Source: Myxococcales bacterium (GTDB lineage: Bacteria; Myxococcota_A; Polyangia; Nannocystales; Nannocystaceae). From it: 64,000 nucleotides of DNA. Both the position numbers and the translations under genes were made by a program. The stretch lies in the NCBI GenBank assembly GCA_020633315.1, contig JACKDV010000005.1, positions 1-64,000 on the forward strand. Reading direction: 5' to 3'. Below the pieces are notes generated by a model, which made no database searches, was not told where the DNA came from, and saw nothing but the letters and a program-made list of their open reading frames with translations. Below, piece after piece: positions 15,145 to 23,629 of this stretch (position 1 is its first letter; each line of letters opens with the position of its first letter).

Positions 15145-17054
15145 GATGCACCTCCCTTGCGGCGCAGGCGGATCCGCGCCGCCCCCAGCAGGATCACGCC
15201 CAGCGGGACCACGAGCACCGTCAGGTAGAACCACCACTGCTGGCCCTCCTTGGTGTGCTCGATCTTCACGTCCTCCTCGTTCTCGGTGGTCCCCGACAGC
15301 GCCTCGGCCCCGATGAGCCAGTTGAGGGTGTCGTCGACCAGGCGCTGGTTGCCCAGGCTCAGGCCCACGCCCAGGTCGGCGAACATCGAGGCGTCGGAGG
15401 TGATCACCGCCCGGAAGCTCCCCTCGTCGCCACCACCCTCGATCGCGGCCATGATGTTGCGGGCCTCCTTGGACTCGCCCAGGTCGGAGTCGAACTGGGT
15501 GTTGGCGTCGAGGTCGGCCCACGAGAACGCCAGCGAGCGGATCACGAAGACCACGCTGGTGTCGTGCTCGGGCACCTCCTCGAGGTAGCCGGCGGCGGGG
15601 GCCACCACCGCCAGCTGCTGCGAGCGATCGCTGACCTGGGTGGTGGTGGGGTGCGAGGAGAAGCCGTTGGTCGCGATGTTGAAGGCGTCGCGGCGGTTGC
15701 GAGACAGGGGCACGATGCCCCGCTCGGCCGCCAGCACGCCGTTGCCCATGCTCACCCCGAGCCGAGCCATCAGGTCGTCGAGGGGGTTGTGGGGCGGTCG
15801 CTCGCCCTCGAGGATGATCTGGGGCTCGCGCGCGACCAGCAGCGCGCCCCCCCGATCGAGGAAGGCGTTGAGGGAGTCGACCTCGGCCTGGAAGAACGGC
15901 TTGGCCGGGCCGAGCACCAGCACCAGCGTGGCGTCGTCGGGCACCTTCTCGCCGAGGCCCTCGGTGACGCCCAGCGGCTTGACCTTGAAGCCCAGGTCGA
16001 GCATCCGCGAGCGGAGCGCCCGCACGCTGAGGTCGAGCTGCTCCTTCTGGGCCGACCAGTTGAGCTCGCCGTGGCCGGTGGTGAAGTAGGCCACCCGCTC
16101 GCCCTGGCCGAGCTCGATGAGCATCTTCTGGACCTCGGCGTCGAGCTTCTTGAGCGTGCGCTTGGCCTTGTCGAGCTCGGGGTTGATGTTGAGCCGACGG
16201 GTGACCGGCTTGGGGGTGCCGTCATCGAGCTCGGCCTCGGGGTCCTCCTCGTCACCGGGGGTGCTCGAGTCCATCAGCTCCGACACGTCGCCCTGGGTGA
16301 TGGCGATCGTGCCGTTGTCGCGCACGGCGAGCGCCTTGGCCAGCCGCGGGTTGGCGGCCTGGTCGAGGATCTCCACCGAGAGCTTGGGGCCCTCGAGCGG
16401 CGCGAAGTAGTGGCGCAGCTCGCCCGCCACCTCGGAGGAGGGCGGCATGAAGATGCGGACCGTCACCGGCTCCTCGAGCGCCTCCACCAGCGCATGGGTG
16501 GCCGTGCCCGGGGTGGGGGTCTTGAAGTAGGCCAGGTCCCACCGCTCGTTGCGCTTGGTGGCCACGTAGTTGAGCGGGAACACCAGGGCCAGGCCCATCG
16601 CGACCACCATCCCGTGGATCACGCTCTCGCGGATGCGGCGGGCGGGCACGACCACCGGCGAGCTGTGCACCGCGTAGTCCACCACCAGCAGGGGGATGGT
16701 CCCCAGCAGCCACACCACCGGCCACAGCGAGCGGCTCAGGCCCAGCCAGCGCTCCTCGCCCTGGTCGTCGAGGCCCAGGCTCTGGGTGAAGGACTCGGTG
16801 GTGCCCACGTACAGGACGATCGAGCCCACGCCCACCATCAGCAGGACGAGGGCGAAGCGGTGGCCCAGGCGCAGGCCGGCGTCCTTGGCCTTGCGCAGGT
16901 CCATCACCCGCAGCGCCGCGGCCAGGGCCAGGGCCAGGGCCCCCACCACGGTGGTGCCGGTCTGCGCGGCGTCGATGCCATCGAGGATGCGCTGCCCCAC
17001 GAAGAGCATGAGCATCCCGCCCAGGTAGCACAGCGTGCTGAGGCTCATCGCCAC
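15141..17054 (-). CDS. GldG-like ABC transporter auxiliary protein
   Basis: This 637-residue protein has several N-terminal membrane helices (about 5-25, 35-48, 65-85, 110-128, 145-165). A large extracytoplasmic domain of the GldG/ABC_transp_aux type follows (about 180-600; VTVRIFMPPSSEV, YFTTGHGELN, VLVLGPAKPFFQAEVDSLNAFLDRGG), with a terminal helix (about 610-630). In Flavobacterium GldA/GldF/GldG belong to the gliding and secretion gene set; in proteobacteria similar modules have undefined substrates. It overlaps the permease upstream by ten bases and the DUF4340 gene by four, which indicates one translationally coupled unit. Confidence 0.88.
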   Translation of the reverse strand: MAMSLSTLCYLGGMLMLFVGQRILDGIDAAQTGTTVVGALALALAAALRVMDLRKAKDAGLRLGHRFALVLLMVGVGSIVLYVGTTESFTQSLGLDDQGEERWLGLSRSLWPVVWLLGTIPLLVVDYAVHSSPVVVPARRIRESVIHGMVVAMGLALVFPLNYVATKRNERWDLAYFKTPTPGTATHALVEALEEPVTVRIFMPPSSEVAGELRHYFAPLEGPKLSVEILDQAANPRLAKALAVRDNGTIAITQGDVSELMDSSTPGDEEDPEAELDDGTPKPVTRRLNINPELDKAKRTLKKLDAEVQKMLIELGQGERVAYFTTGHGELNWSAQKEQLDLSVRALRSRMLDLGFKVKPLGVTEGLGEKVPDDATLVLVLGPAKPFFQAEVDSLNAFLDRGGALLVAREPQIILEGERPPHNPLDDLMARLGVSMGNGVLAAERGIVPLSRNRRDAFNIATNGFSSHPTTTQVSDRSQQLAVVAPAAGYLEEVPEHDTSVVFVIRSLAFSWADLDANTQFDSDLGESKEARNIMAAIEGGGDEGSFRAVITSDASMFADLGVGLSLGNQRLVDDTLNWLIGAEALSGTTENEEDVKIEHTKEGQQWWFYLTVLVVPLGVILLGAARIRLRRKGGAS

Positions 17055-17770
17055 CTCCGCACCGCCATGAAGCGGCTCGATGCCAGCAGGGCCACGAAGG
17101 CCACGCTGAGGTAGAACACGACGCTCTCGGTGTTGATCTTGCCCTCCATGAAGCCGCGGAAGTGTCGGTCGAACAGGCTCAGGTGGGAGATCACGTCCTT
17201 GAGCGGAGGATCGGCGACCTTGGCCAGCAGCCAGGCCAGCACGAACAGCAGCAGCAGCAGGGTGGAGCCGATGAACGCCACGATCTGGTTGCGGGACACC
17301 GCCGAGCCCAGGGTGCCGATGCCGGTGGTCGCGGCCGCGACCAGCATGAGCCCCAGGTAGCCCGCGAAGATGTGCCCGTTGGAGACCTTGCCGTTCACGA
17401 ACACCAGCGCCGGCATGTAGAGGGTGCTGAGCACCAGCACCGCCATCACCGCCATGGCCGAGAGGTACTTGCCGCCCACCACCTGCCAGCGGCTCAGCGG
17501 GGCCGAGTCGAGCAGCACCATGGTGCCCGTCTGCTTCTCCTCGGCGAACAGGCGCATGGTGATCGGCAGCGAGGCGATCACCGTGCAGCCGAACGAGAAG
17601 AAGAAGAAGTCCTCGATGACCTTGGAGCTGTACTTGGGCTGGTCGCCCACCGCGAAGGCGTTGAACAGCAGGCCATCGATGAGCAGGATGACCGCGATGA
17701 CCACCCAGCCCCAGTAGGAGTTGAAGTAGGCGGCCATCTCGCGGCGCGCCACCAGCATCATGCCCCTCAT
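17045..17770 (-). CDS. ABC-2 permease, GldF-like
   Basis: The 241-residue membrane protein has about six helices and the ABC-2 pattern: RREMAAYFNSYWGWVV at the start, the cytoplasmic loop MRLFAEEKQTGTMVLLDSAPLSRWQVVGGKYL in the middle, and hydrophobic pairs to the end. The ATG at 17770 shares an ATGA overlap with the ATPase stop, which fixes the start. Together with the ATPase upstream and the GldG-like protein downstream it forms a complete Gld-type exporter core. The substrate is unknown. Confidence 0.88.
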   Translation of the reverse strand: MRGMMLVARREMAAYFNSYWGWVVIAVILLIDGLLFNAFAVGDQPKYSSKVIEDFFFFSFGCTVIASLPITMRLFAEEKQTGTMVLLDSAPLSRWQVVGGKYLSAMAVMAVLVLSTLYMPALVFVNGKVSNGHIFAGYLGLMLVAAATTGIGTLGSAVSRNQIVAFIGSTLLLLLFVLAWLLAKVADPPLKDVISHLSLFDRHFRGFMEGKINTESVVFYLSVAFVALLASSRFMAVRRWR

Positions 17771-18726
17771 GCGGCTGCCTCCGGCGTCTTGGCGGGCGCG
17801 TCGTCGCCCGCGGTGAGCTGCAGGAACACCCGCTCGAGCTCCGAGCGGGCCTGGGTGAGCTGGCGCAGGCCCAGCCCCGCCTCGACCACGGCGCGGACCA
17901 GGGCCTCGCGCTCGTCGGCCTTCAGATCGACGACGACCCGCAGGTCTCCGTCCTTGTCCACGGAGAGCTCGAAGCGCTCCACCAGCTCCGAGTCGTCGAG
18001 CAGCGCCCGCAGCTGGCCCTCGTCGCCGCGGACCACCAGGGTCACGTGGCGCTCGTGGTCGCGTCGGGCCCCCAGCTCCTCCTCCGAGCCCTCGGCCACC
18101 AGGCGCCCGCGGTGGATCACCAGGATGCGGTCGCAGGTCTGCTCGATCTCCGAGAGGATGTGCGAGCTGATGAGCACGGTGGCGTGCTCCTTGAGGCTCC
18201 GCACCACCTTGCGCATCTCCACGATCTGCTGGGGGTCGAGGCCCGAGATCGGCTCGTCGAGGATCACCACCTCGGGGCGGTGGATGATGGCCTGGGCGAT
18301 GCCCACCCGCTTCTTGTAGCCGTGGCTGAGCTCGCCGATGACCCGGTCGGCCACGCGATCGAGGTCGCAGGTCTCGAGCACCTGCGGCAGCGCCTTGGTG
18401 ACCTCGGCCTTGGTCTGGCCCTTGAGCTGCCCGCACCAGTGCAGGAACTCCCGCACCCGCATCTCGCGGTAGAGCGGCGGCTCCTCGGGCAGGAAGCCGA
18501 TCTTGCGGCGCAGGGCGTCGGGGTCGGCGATGGCATCGACGCCCCCCACCTTCAGCTCGCCCGCCGACGGCTGCAGCAGACCCGCGAGGATCTTGAGCAC
18601 CGTGGACTTGCCCGCGCCGTTGAGGCCCAGGAAGCCCACGATCTCGCGGTCCTCGATGGTGAAGGAGGCGTCACGGAGCGCCGGGAAGTCTCCGTAGTAC
18701 CGGGTGAGGCCGGATGCTTCGATCAT
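17767..18726 (-). CDS. ABC transporter ATPase, GldA-like
   Basis: This ATPase has Walker A GLNGAGKST, signature LSHGYKKRVG, Walker B VVILDEPISGLD and switch SSHI. A C-terminal extension (about 225-319) is typical of GldA/CcmA-type ATPases. ATG 18726 is chosen because the ABC fold starts there (MIEASGLTRYYG) and a GGAG lies about ten bases upstream. The first 56 bases of this gene are also crossed, in another frame, by the end of the SDR reading frame. It powers the permease with which it overlaps by four bases. Confidence 0.92.
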   Translation of the reverse strand: MIEASGLTRYYGDFPALRDASFTIEDREIVGFLGLNGAGKSTVLKILAGLLQPSAGELKVGGVDAIADPDALRRKIGFLPEEPPLYREMRVREFLHWCGQLKGQTKAEVTKALPQVLETCDLDRVADRVIGELSHGYKKRVGIAQAIIHRPEVVILDEPISGLDPQQIVEMRKVVRSLKEHATVLISSHILSEIEQTCDRILVIHRGRLVAEGSEEELGARRDHERHVTLVVRGDEGQLRALLDDSELVERFELSVDKDGDLRVVVDLKADEREALVRAVVEAGLGLRQLTQARSELERVFLQLTAGDDAPAKTPEAAA

Positions 18727-19711
18727 GATCAGTCGGCTCCGGAGGGAGAAGCGCACGGAGCGCAGCGGGGCCCACGCATAGCGCGCGGGCGCGAGCATAA
18801 GTCCGCGGCCTCACGATGCAACCCCCCAATCCCACCAAGTAAACTCGGCCCACCGAGACCGATCTCCATGATGTGCGCCTGACCCGCAGGTCAGCGCTCG
18901 CCGAATTATCGAGCGTAGCCGACGGCTCGTCGTCTCGATTGCGTGCGGACGTAGGCGACGAGCTCATCCACCCGCATCCCACTAGACTCGAATGGAGTGG
19001 CGCCGTGTGCTCGGCGTGGGGGCGGCAGAAGATCGCATGCGCCGCGTCGGCCATGATCTCGGGGGTGCGCGAGCGCTTCATCATCGGGTCCCCGCCGATC
19101 ATCTCGATCGCCGCGGTCGCGATGGTGGTGCGCGGCCACAGGGCATTGAACGCCACCTTGCCCTTGAACTCGTCGGCCATGCCCAGCACGCACATGCTCA
19201 TGATGAACTTGGCCATGGTGTAGGCGCAGTGGTTGCGAAACCACTTGCTCTCCATGTTGAGCGGCGGGCTCAGGTTGAGCACGTGGGGGTTGTCGGCCTT
19301 GAGCAGGTGGGGCAGGCAGGCCTGCGAGCACAGGAAGGTGCCGCGCCCGTTGACCGTGTGCATCAGGTCGTAGCGCTTCATGGGGGTGGCCAGGGTCCCC
19401 GTGAGGCTGATCGCCGAGGCGTTGTTGACCAGGATGTCGATGCCCCCGAAGGTCTCCACCGCCTTCGCCACGCCGGCCCGCACCTGCTCCTCGAAGCGCA
19501 CGTCGACGACGATCGGCAGGGCCTTGCCCCCCGCGGCCTCGATCTCCTCGGCCGCGCTGTAGATCGTGCCCGGGAGCTTGGGGTGGGGCTCGGCGGTCTT
19601 GGCCGCCACGACCACGTTGGCGCCGTCGCGGGCGGCCCGTAGCGCGATGGCCTTGCCGATCCCACGGCTGGCTCCGGTGATGAACAGGGTCTTGTCCTTC
19701 AGGCTGCTCAC
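18671..19711 (-). CDS. SDR dehydrogenase (HSDL2-like) with abnormal 3' end
   Basis: From GTG 19711 (MSSLKDKTLFITGASRGIGKA) the protein is a classical short-chain dehydrogenase: TGASRGIG NAD(P)-binding motif, VNNAS, YTMAK active site, NALWPRTTIAT. The similarity I recognise runs to about residue 240 (ADAAHAIFCRPHAEHT, near 18995). The usual tail around GNFFIDDEVL of this subfamily is missing. The frame instead continues for about 100 Ser/Arg-rich residues of unlike composition, into the ATPase gene downstream. A frameshift, deletion or recombination near 18990-19000 is likely. The enzyme may lack its C-terminal substrate lid. Confidence 0.75.
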   Translation of the reverse strand: MSSLKDKTLFITGASRGIGKAIALRAARDGANVVVAAKTAEPHPKLPGTIYSAAEEIEAAGGKALPIVVDVRFEEQVRAGVAKAVETFGGIDILVNNASAISLTGTLATPMKRYDLMHTVNGRGTFLCSQACLPHLLKADNPHVLNLSPPLNMESKWFRNHCAYTMAKFIMSMCVLGMADEFKGKVAFNALWPRTTIATAAIEMIGGDPMMKRSRTPEIMADAAHAIFCRPHAEHTAPLHSSLVGCGWMSSSPTSARNRDDEPSATLDNSASADLRVRRTSWRSVSVGRVYLVGLGGCIVRPRTYARARALCVGPAALRALLPPEPTDHDRSIRPHPVLRRLPGAP

Positions 19712-19795
19712 GGGCGGACCATAGCGCGAAAAGCAGGCCCGGTCTGCCGACTGCGGTGGACCGCCGGGCCCCTCGCCTGCCAAGCTTCGCCTGGC

Positions 19796-21391
19796 ATGCG
19801 CTGGCTCGTACGGGGCGACATCGATGGGTTCTTCGGGTTGGCACTCGACAACCTCGTGCAGCTGCTGCTCATCGACGCGCTGTGCCGCTACGTGCTGGGC
19901 TTCCCCGACGAGCTGCTCTACGGCCGCGTGCTGCCGGGGGTGGCGGTCTCGCTGCTGGTGGGCAACCTCTACTACGCCCGCCAGGCCAAGAAGCTCGCCG
20001 AGGCCACGGGCCGCGACGACGTGTGCGCACTGCCCTACGGGATCAACACCGTCTCGCTCTTCGCCCACGTGTTCCTGGTCATGCTGCCGGCCAAGCTCGC
20101 GGCGCAGGCGGCCGGCGCCGACGATCCGGCGCGCGTGGCCTGGCAGGCGGGCCTGGTCGCCACCCTGGGCTCGGGACTGATCGAATTCTGCGGCGCCTGG
20201 GTGGCCGACACCCTGCGCCGCTACACGCCCCGCGCCGCGCTGCTGGCCACGCTCAGCGGCATCGCCCTGGGGCTCATCTCGCTCGGCTTCCTGTTTCGCA
20301 CCTTCGCGCACCCGATCGTGGGGCTCACCACCCTGGGCGTGGTGATGCTGACCTACTTCGGCCGGGTGAAATTCCGCGGCGGCCTGCCCGGCGGGCTGGT
20401 GGCGGTCACCCTCGGCATGGCGCTGGCGTGGATGACCGGCCTGGCGCCGGTGGGCGAGGCCCCGGTGGGCACCGGCCTGCACCTGCCGCTGCCCGTGGTG
20501 GGCGACCTCGTCGACGCCTTCGGCCAGGGCCACCTCGTCGCCTACTTCTCCGTCATCCTCCCCATGGGCCTGTTCAACCTGGTGGGCTCGCTGCAGAACA
20601 TCGAGTCGGCCGAGGCCGCGGGCGATCGCTACGAGACACGCCCCTCCCTCGCGGTCAACGGCCTCGGCACCCTGGCCGCCGGCCTGTTCGGCTCGTGCTT
20701 CCCCACCACCATCTACATCGGGCACCCCGGCTGGAAGGCCCTGGGCGCGCGCGCGGGCTACTCGGTGCTCAACGGCGTGTTCGTGACCATCGTCTGCCTC
20801 AGCGGGACCCTGGCCCACATCGTGTGGGCGGTGCCCGTCGACGCCGGCATGGCCATCGTGCTGTGGATCGGCATCGTGATCACGGCCCAGGCCTTCCAGG
20901 CCACGCCGCGGCACCACGCGCCCGCGGTGGTGCTGGGGGTGCTGCCGGGGGTGGGAGCGTGGGGGGCCATCATGGCCAAGAACGGCCTGCGTGCGGCCGG
21001 GATGGGCGGGCCCGACGGCCCCGTGTTCTCGCCCGCGCTCCTCGATCGCTTCGCCGCCTCCGACACCTGGATCCACGGCGCGTTCGCGCTCGAGCAGGGC
21101 TTCATCTTCTCCTCGATGATCCTGGCCGCGGCCACGGTCGCCGTGATCGAGCGGCGCTTCACCACCGCGGCGCTGTGGTGCAGCGCCGCCGCGGCGCTGT
21201 CGATGGCGGGGCTCATGCACGGCTATGCCTTCACCCCGAGCGACACGGTGATCGATCTCGCTCCCGCCTGGCCCTGGGCCGTGGGCTACTCGGTGATGGC
21301 CCTGGTGTTCCTGGGCGCGCGGTGGCTCACCGTGCCCGACGACGCCGCGGGGCACGGCCCCCCCGAGACCGGCGCGGACGACGATGCTTGA
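19796..21391 (+). CDS. NCS2-family-like permease (xanthine/uracil permease superfamily)
   Basis: The 531-residue protein has about 12-14 membrane helices. It opens with MRWLVRGDIDGFFGLALDNLVQ, an N-terminus seen in a distinct NCS2-like subgroup. A scaffold-type segment GSLQNIESAEAAGDRYETRPSLAVNGLGTLAAGLFGSCFPTT resembles the NCS2 region that usually reads Q...N.G..T.V. Transport of a nucleobase or another anion by proton symport is the family role; the substrate is not predictable. The ATG has no good ribosome site. It is divergent from the SDR gene, with 84 bases between them. Confidence 0.85.
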   Translation: MRWLVRGDIDGFFGLALDNLVQLLLIDALCRYVLGFPDELLYGRVLPGVAVSLLVGNLYYARQAKKLAEATGRDDVCALPYGINTVSLFAHVFLVMLPAKLAAQAAGADDPARVAWQAGLVATLGSGLIEFCGAWVADTLRRYTPRAALLATLSGIALGLISLGFLFRTFAHPIVGLTTLGVVMLTYFGRVKFRGGLPGGLVAVTLGMALAWMTGLAPVGEAPVGTGLHLPLPVVGDLVDAFGQGHLVAYFSVILPMGLFNLVGSLQNIESAEAAGDRYETRPSLAVNGLGTLAAGLFGSCFPTTIYIGHPGWKALGARAGYSVLNGVFVTIVCLSGTLAHIVWAVPVDAGMAIVLWIGIVITAQAFQATPRHHAPAVVLGVLPGVGAWGAIMAKNGLRAAGMGGPDGPVFSPALLDRFAASDTWIHGAFALEQGFIFSSMILAAATVAVIERRFTTAALWCSAAAALSMAGLMHGYAFTPSDTVIDLAPAWPWAVGYSVMALVFLGARWLTVPDDAAGHGPPETGADDDA

Positions 21392-21422
21392 CCCCGCAGC
21401 GCCGCCATTCCAAGGTAGGTCG

Positions 21423-22541
21423 ATGCCGCGTCCCCAGCTCGCCCTCGGTCTGTTCCTCGTGCTCGCGAGCGCCTGCAAGGACGAGCCGGCGGCCGACCCC
21501 GCCCCCACGTCCACGGAAGAGACCAAGACGGACGACGCCAAGACCGGCGACGCCAAGACCGGCGACGCCAAGACCGGCGACGCCAAGACCGGAGAGCCAG
21601 GCCCCGACGACATCGAGGCCACCGACGGCAAGAGCGGGCTCGCCGGGCTCACCAAGGATCTGGTGGACCAGGCCCGCCGCACCACCAGCGAGACGACGCG
21701 CCTCGTCCCCGCCTCGGCCGAGTACCTGGTGCGGATGCGCGTGGCCGAGCTGCTCGCCTATGGCCCGGCCACCGAGCTGTGGCGCAAGGCGGAGGACACC
21801 GAGGAGGAGTTCCGCACCGCCGTCGACGTGATGGTGGCCTGCATGGCCCGGCTCGAGGTCTTCGAGGAGCTCACGGTGGGCTTCGATTCCGACGAGCACA
21901 AGGTGCTCATCGCCCACGCCGTGGGGCTGGGCAAGGACGACACCTGGCGCTGCTTCCAGGAGAAGACCGTCGCCCGCGGCAAGACCTGGGACATGCAGAT
22001 CACCGGCACTCCGCGGGGGGAGGGTCCGCAGCTCCTCACCGATGACGGCAACCGCGGCTACCTCCCCGACGACGACACCCTGGTGTTGGTCTCCAAGGAG
22101 TGGGACGCCGAGGTCTCGGCCCTGCTCGCGGGCGAGGGCACCCCGGCCGTCGAGGGCCCGCTGGCGGGACCGGTGGCGCGGGTGCCCGCCGACAGCCCGC
22201 TGTGGCTGGCGGGACGCGTCGGGGCCAAGGCCAGCGCCGGGCTGGAGGGCAGCCCCTTCGCCGGCATGACCGACATCAGCTTCTCGCTGCGCATCGAGGA
22301 CGAGCAGGTCAGCGTCTCCACCTCCATCGACGCGGGCGAGGCCGCCGACGCCACGCGCATGAAGGACGAGCTCACCACCCAGTTCGCCCAGTTCGAGGGC
22401 ATGCTGCCGATGTTCGGCTTCCCGAGCACCGTGGGTCCCAAGATCGTGTTCGAGACCGAGGGCGACCTGGTGAGCCTGGACTTCACCCTCACCAAGAGCG
22501 AGATCGACGGCATCCGCGGCGGGATCGAGCGCACGTTCTGA
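21423..22541 (+). CDS. hypothetical lipoprotein with DAKTG repeats
   Basis: The 372-residue protein starts at ATG 21423 (AAGGTAGG upstream) and has a lipoprotein signal ending VLASAC (Cys18). Its linker holds four DAKTG units. The rest (about 60-372) is a soluble domain with segments such as RLVPASAEYLVRMRVAELLAYGPA, similar in style to the exported domain of the FHA-DsbA fusion (a protein reporting on its own activity range; DUF3352-like by impression only). It follows the permease by 31 bases and is probably co-transcribed. Function unknown. Confidence 0.8.
   Translation: MPRPQLALGLFLVLASACKDEPAADPAPTSTEETKTDDAKTGDAKTGDAKTGDAKTGEPGPDDIEATDGKSGLAGLTKDLVDQARRTTSETTRLVPASAEYLVRMRVAELLAYGPATELWRKAEDTEEEFRTAVDVMVACMARLEVFEELTVGFDSDEHKVLIAHAVGLGKDDTWRCFQEKTVARGKTWDMQITGTPRGEGPQLLTDDGNRGYLPDDDTLVLVSKEWDAEVSALLAGEGTPAVEGPLAGPVARVPADSPLWLAGRVGAKASAGLEGSPFAGMTDISFSLRIEDEQVSVSTSIDAGEAADATRMKDELTTQFAQFEGMLPMFGFPSTVGPKIVFETEGDLVSLDFTLTKSEIDGIRGGIERTF
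21534..21593 (+). repeat. 4 x 15-bp tandem repeat
   Basis: Four copies of GACGCCAAGACCGGC (the last ends in A) run head to tail and encode DAKTG units. Loss or gain of a unit keeps the frame, so the lipoprotein linker length can vary. Confidence 0.9.
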
Positions 22542-22597
22542 GGATGGCTGGAGCCCCCGAGGGGAGGCGTAGTACGAAGGCTCGGCGAGCGGCGCGG

Positions 22598-23629
22598 ATG
22601 ATCGCGGGAATTTCAAGCGACGGCCTTCGAGGCATCCTCGACGGTACGCTGGAGGGGCTCACACCGCTGACCATCCTCACGGGGGTCAATGGCTCGGGCA
22701 AGAGCACAGTGCTCGATGCGCTGCTGATCGTCGAGTCCTCGAACCCAGAGGATGCAATCGCCCAGGCCGTTCGGAGACGCAAGGCCACGCTGTTCGGCTC
22801 CCGCTGGCTCGTCAACGGCAAGGCCAGATACGCCAGCATCGCGGCCCATGGCGGAGGCGAGCGCAGCTCGTGCAGCCTTCGCTACCGCAGCCCTCCTCCT
22901 CCCATCCCCCCGACGGGCCACCCTATCCAAGGCGTACCCCCACCACATCGAGGTCGAATTCCAGGAGAACATCGCGGGGAACACTGCCATCCCCGACACG
23001 GGAGGCTGGGGGTGGGTCGCATTCGACGGCGACAACGAATTCATCACCAGCGGCAAGCTCGACTTCGACTACCGGTACGAACCGAAGCTCATCGATCCGG
23101 GCATCCCGATCCCGCTGGACAAATCCTACTCGGAGGCAACGCGGCTCGGTCACCGGGAGGACCTCGTCGCCATGCGTCAAGACGCTGGTGCCCGGGCTCA
23201 CCGGCGTGGAGATCCTCTCCGAGGACGACGGGCGCCCTGCCCCTCTACGTGGTCCGAGGCAAGGACGGTGCGATCCCCGTAGGTGTCGCCGGCGATGGCA
23301 TGCAGGCCCTCATTCAGCTCGCGGTGGAGCTCGCGTCCCGTCCGGGGGGCTTGGTGCTCGTCGAGGAGCCCGAGGTCTACCAGCACCCGGCGGCGCTTCG
23401 GCTCACCGCGCGGGTGATCCTGGCCACCGTGCGGCGTGGCGTGCAGGTCGTGCTCACCACCCACAGCCTCGAGCTGATCGACATGCTGCTCGCCGAGTCG
23501 ACCGCGGAGGACCACGCGAGCATGTCACTGTTCACCCTGGCGCTGTCGGACGGGACGCTCTCCTACGGACGCCTCTCCGGAGGGCAGATCGCCGATGCCC
23601 GCTCGGAGATCGCGGAGGACCTGAGGTGA
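22598..23629 (+). pseudogene. AAA/ABC-type ATPase (OLD/RecF-like) broken by three +1 frameshifts
   Basis: The intact protein would be about 342 residues: an N-terminus with Walker A GVNGSGKST (29-37), a middle of about 190 residues, and a C-terminus with GDGMQALIQLA, Walker B LVLVEEPEVYQHP and TTHSLELID. This is the order of OLD-type and defence-associated ATPases. The reading changes frame three times, each by one extra base: in the C run 22906-22911, near 23172, and in the C run 23240-23243. Removing these bases restores one frame and joins recognisable segments. Two lie in homopolymers, so sequencing error cannot be excluded. ATG 22544 is an alternative start. Its GTGA stop overlaps the TOPRIM-like gene. 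Confidence 0.8.

Noticed and set aside
18671..21685. Minus-strand frame of 1004 codons covering the permease and SDR genes
   Set aside because: Only the part after GTG 19711 shows SDR similarity. The first two thirds are low-complexity antisense of the plus-strand permease.
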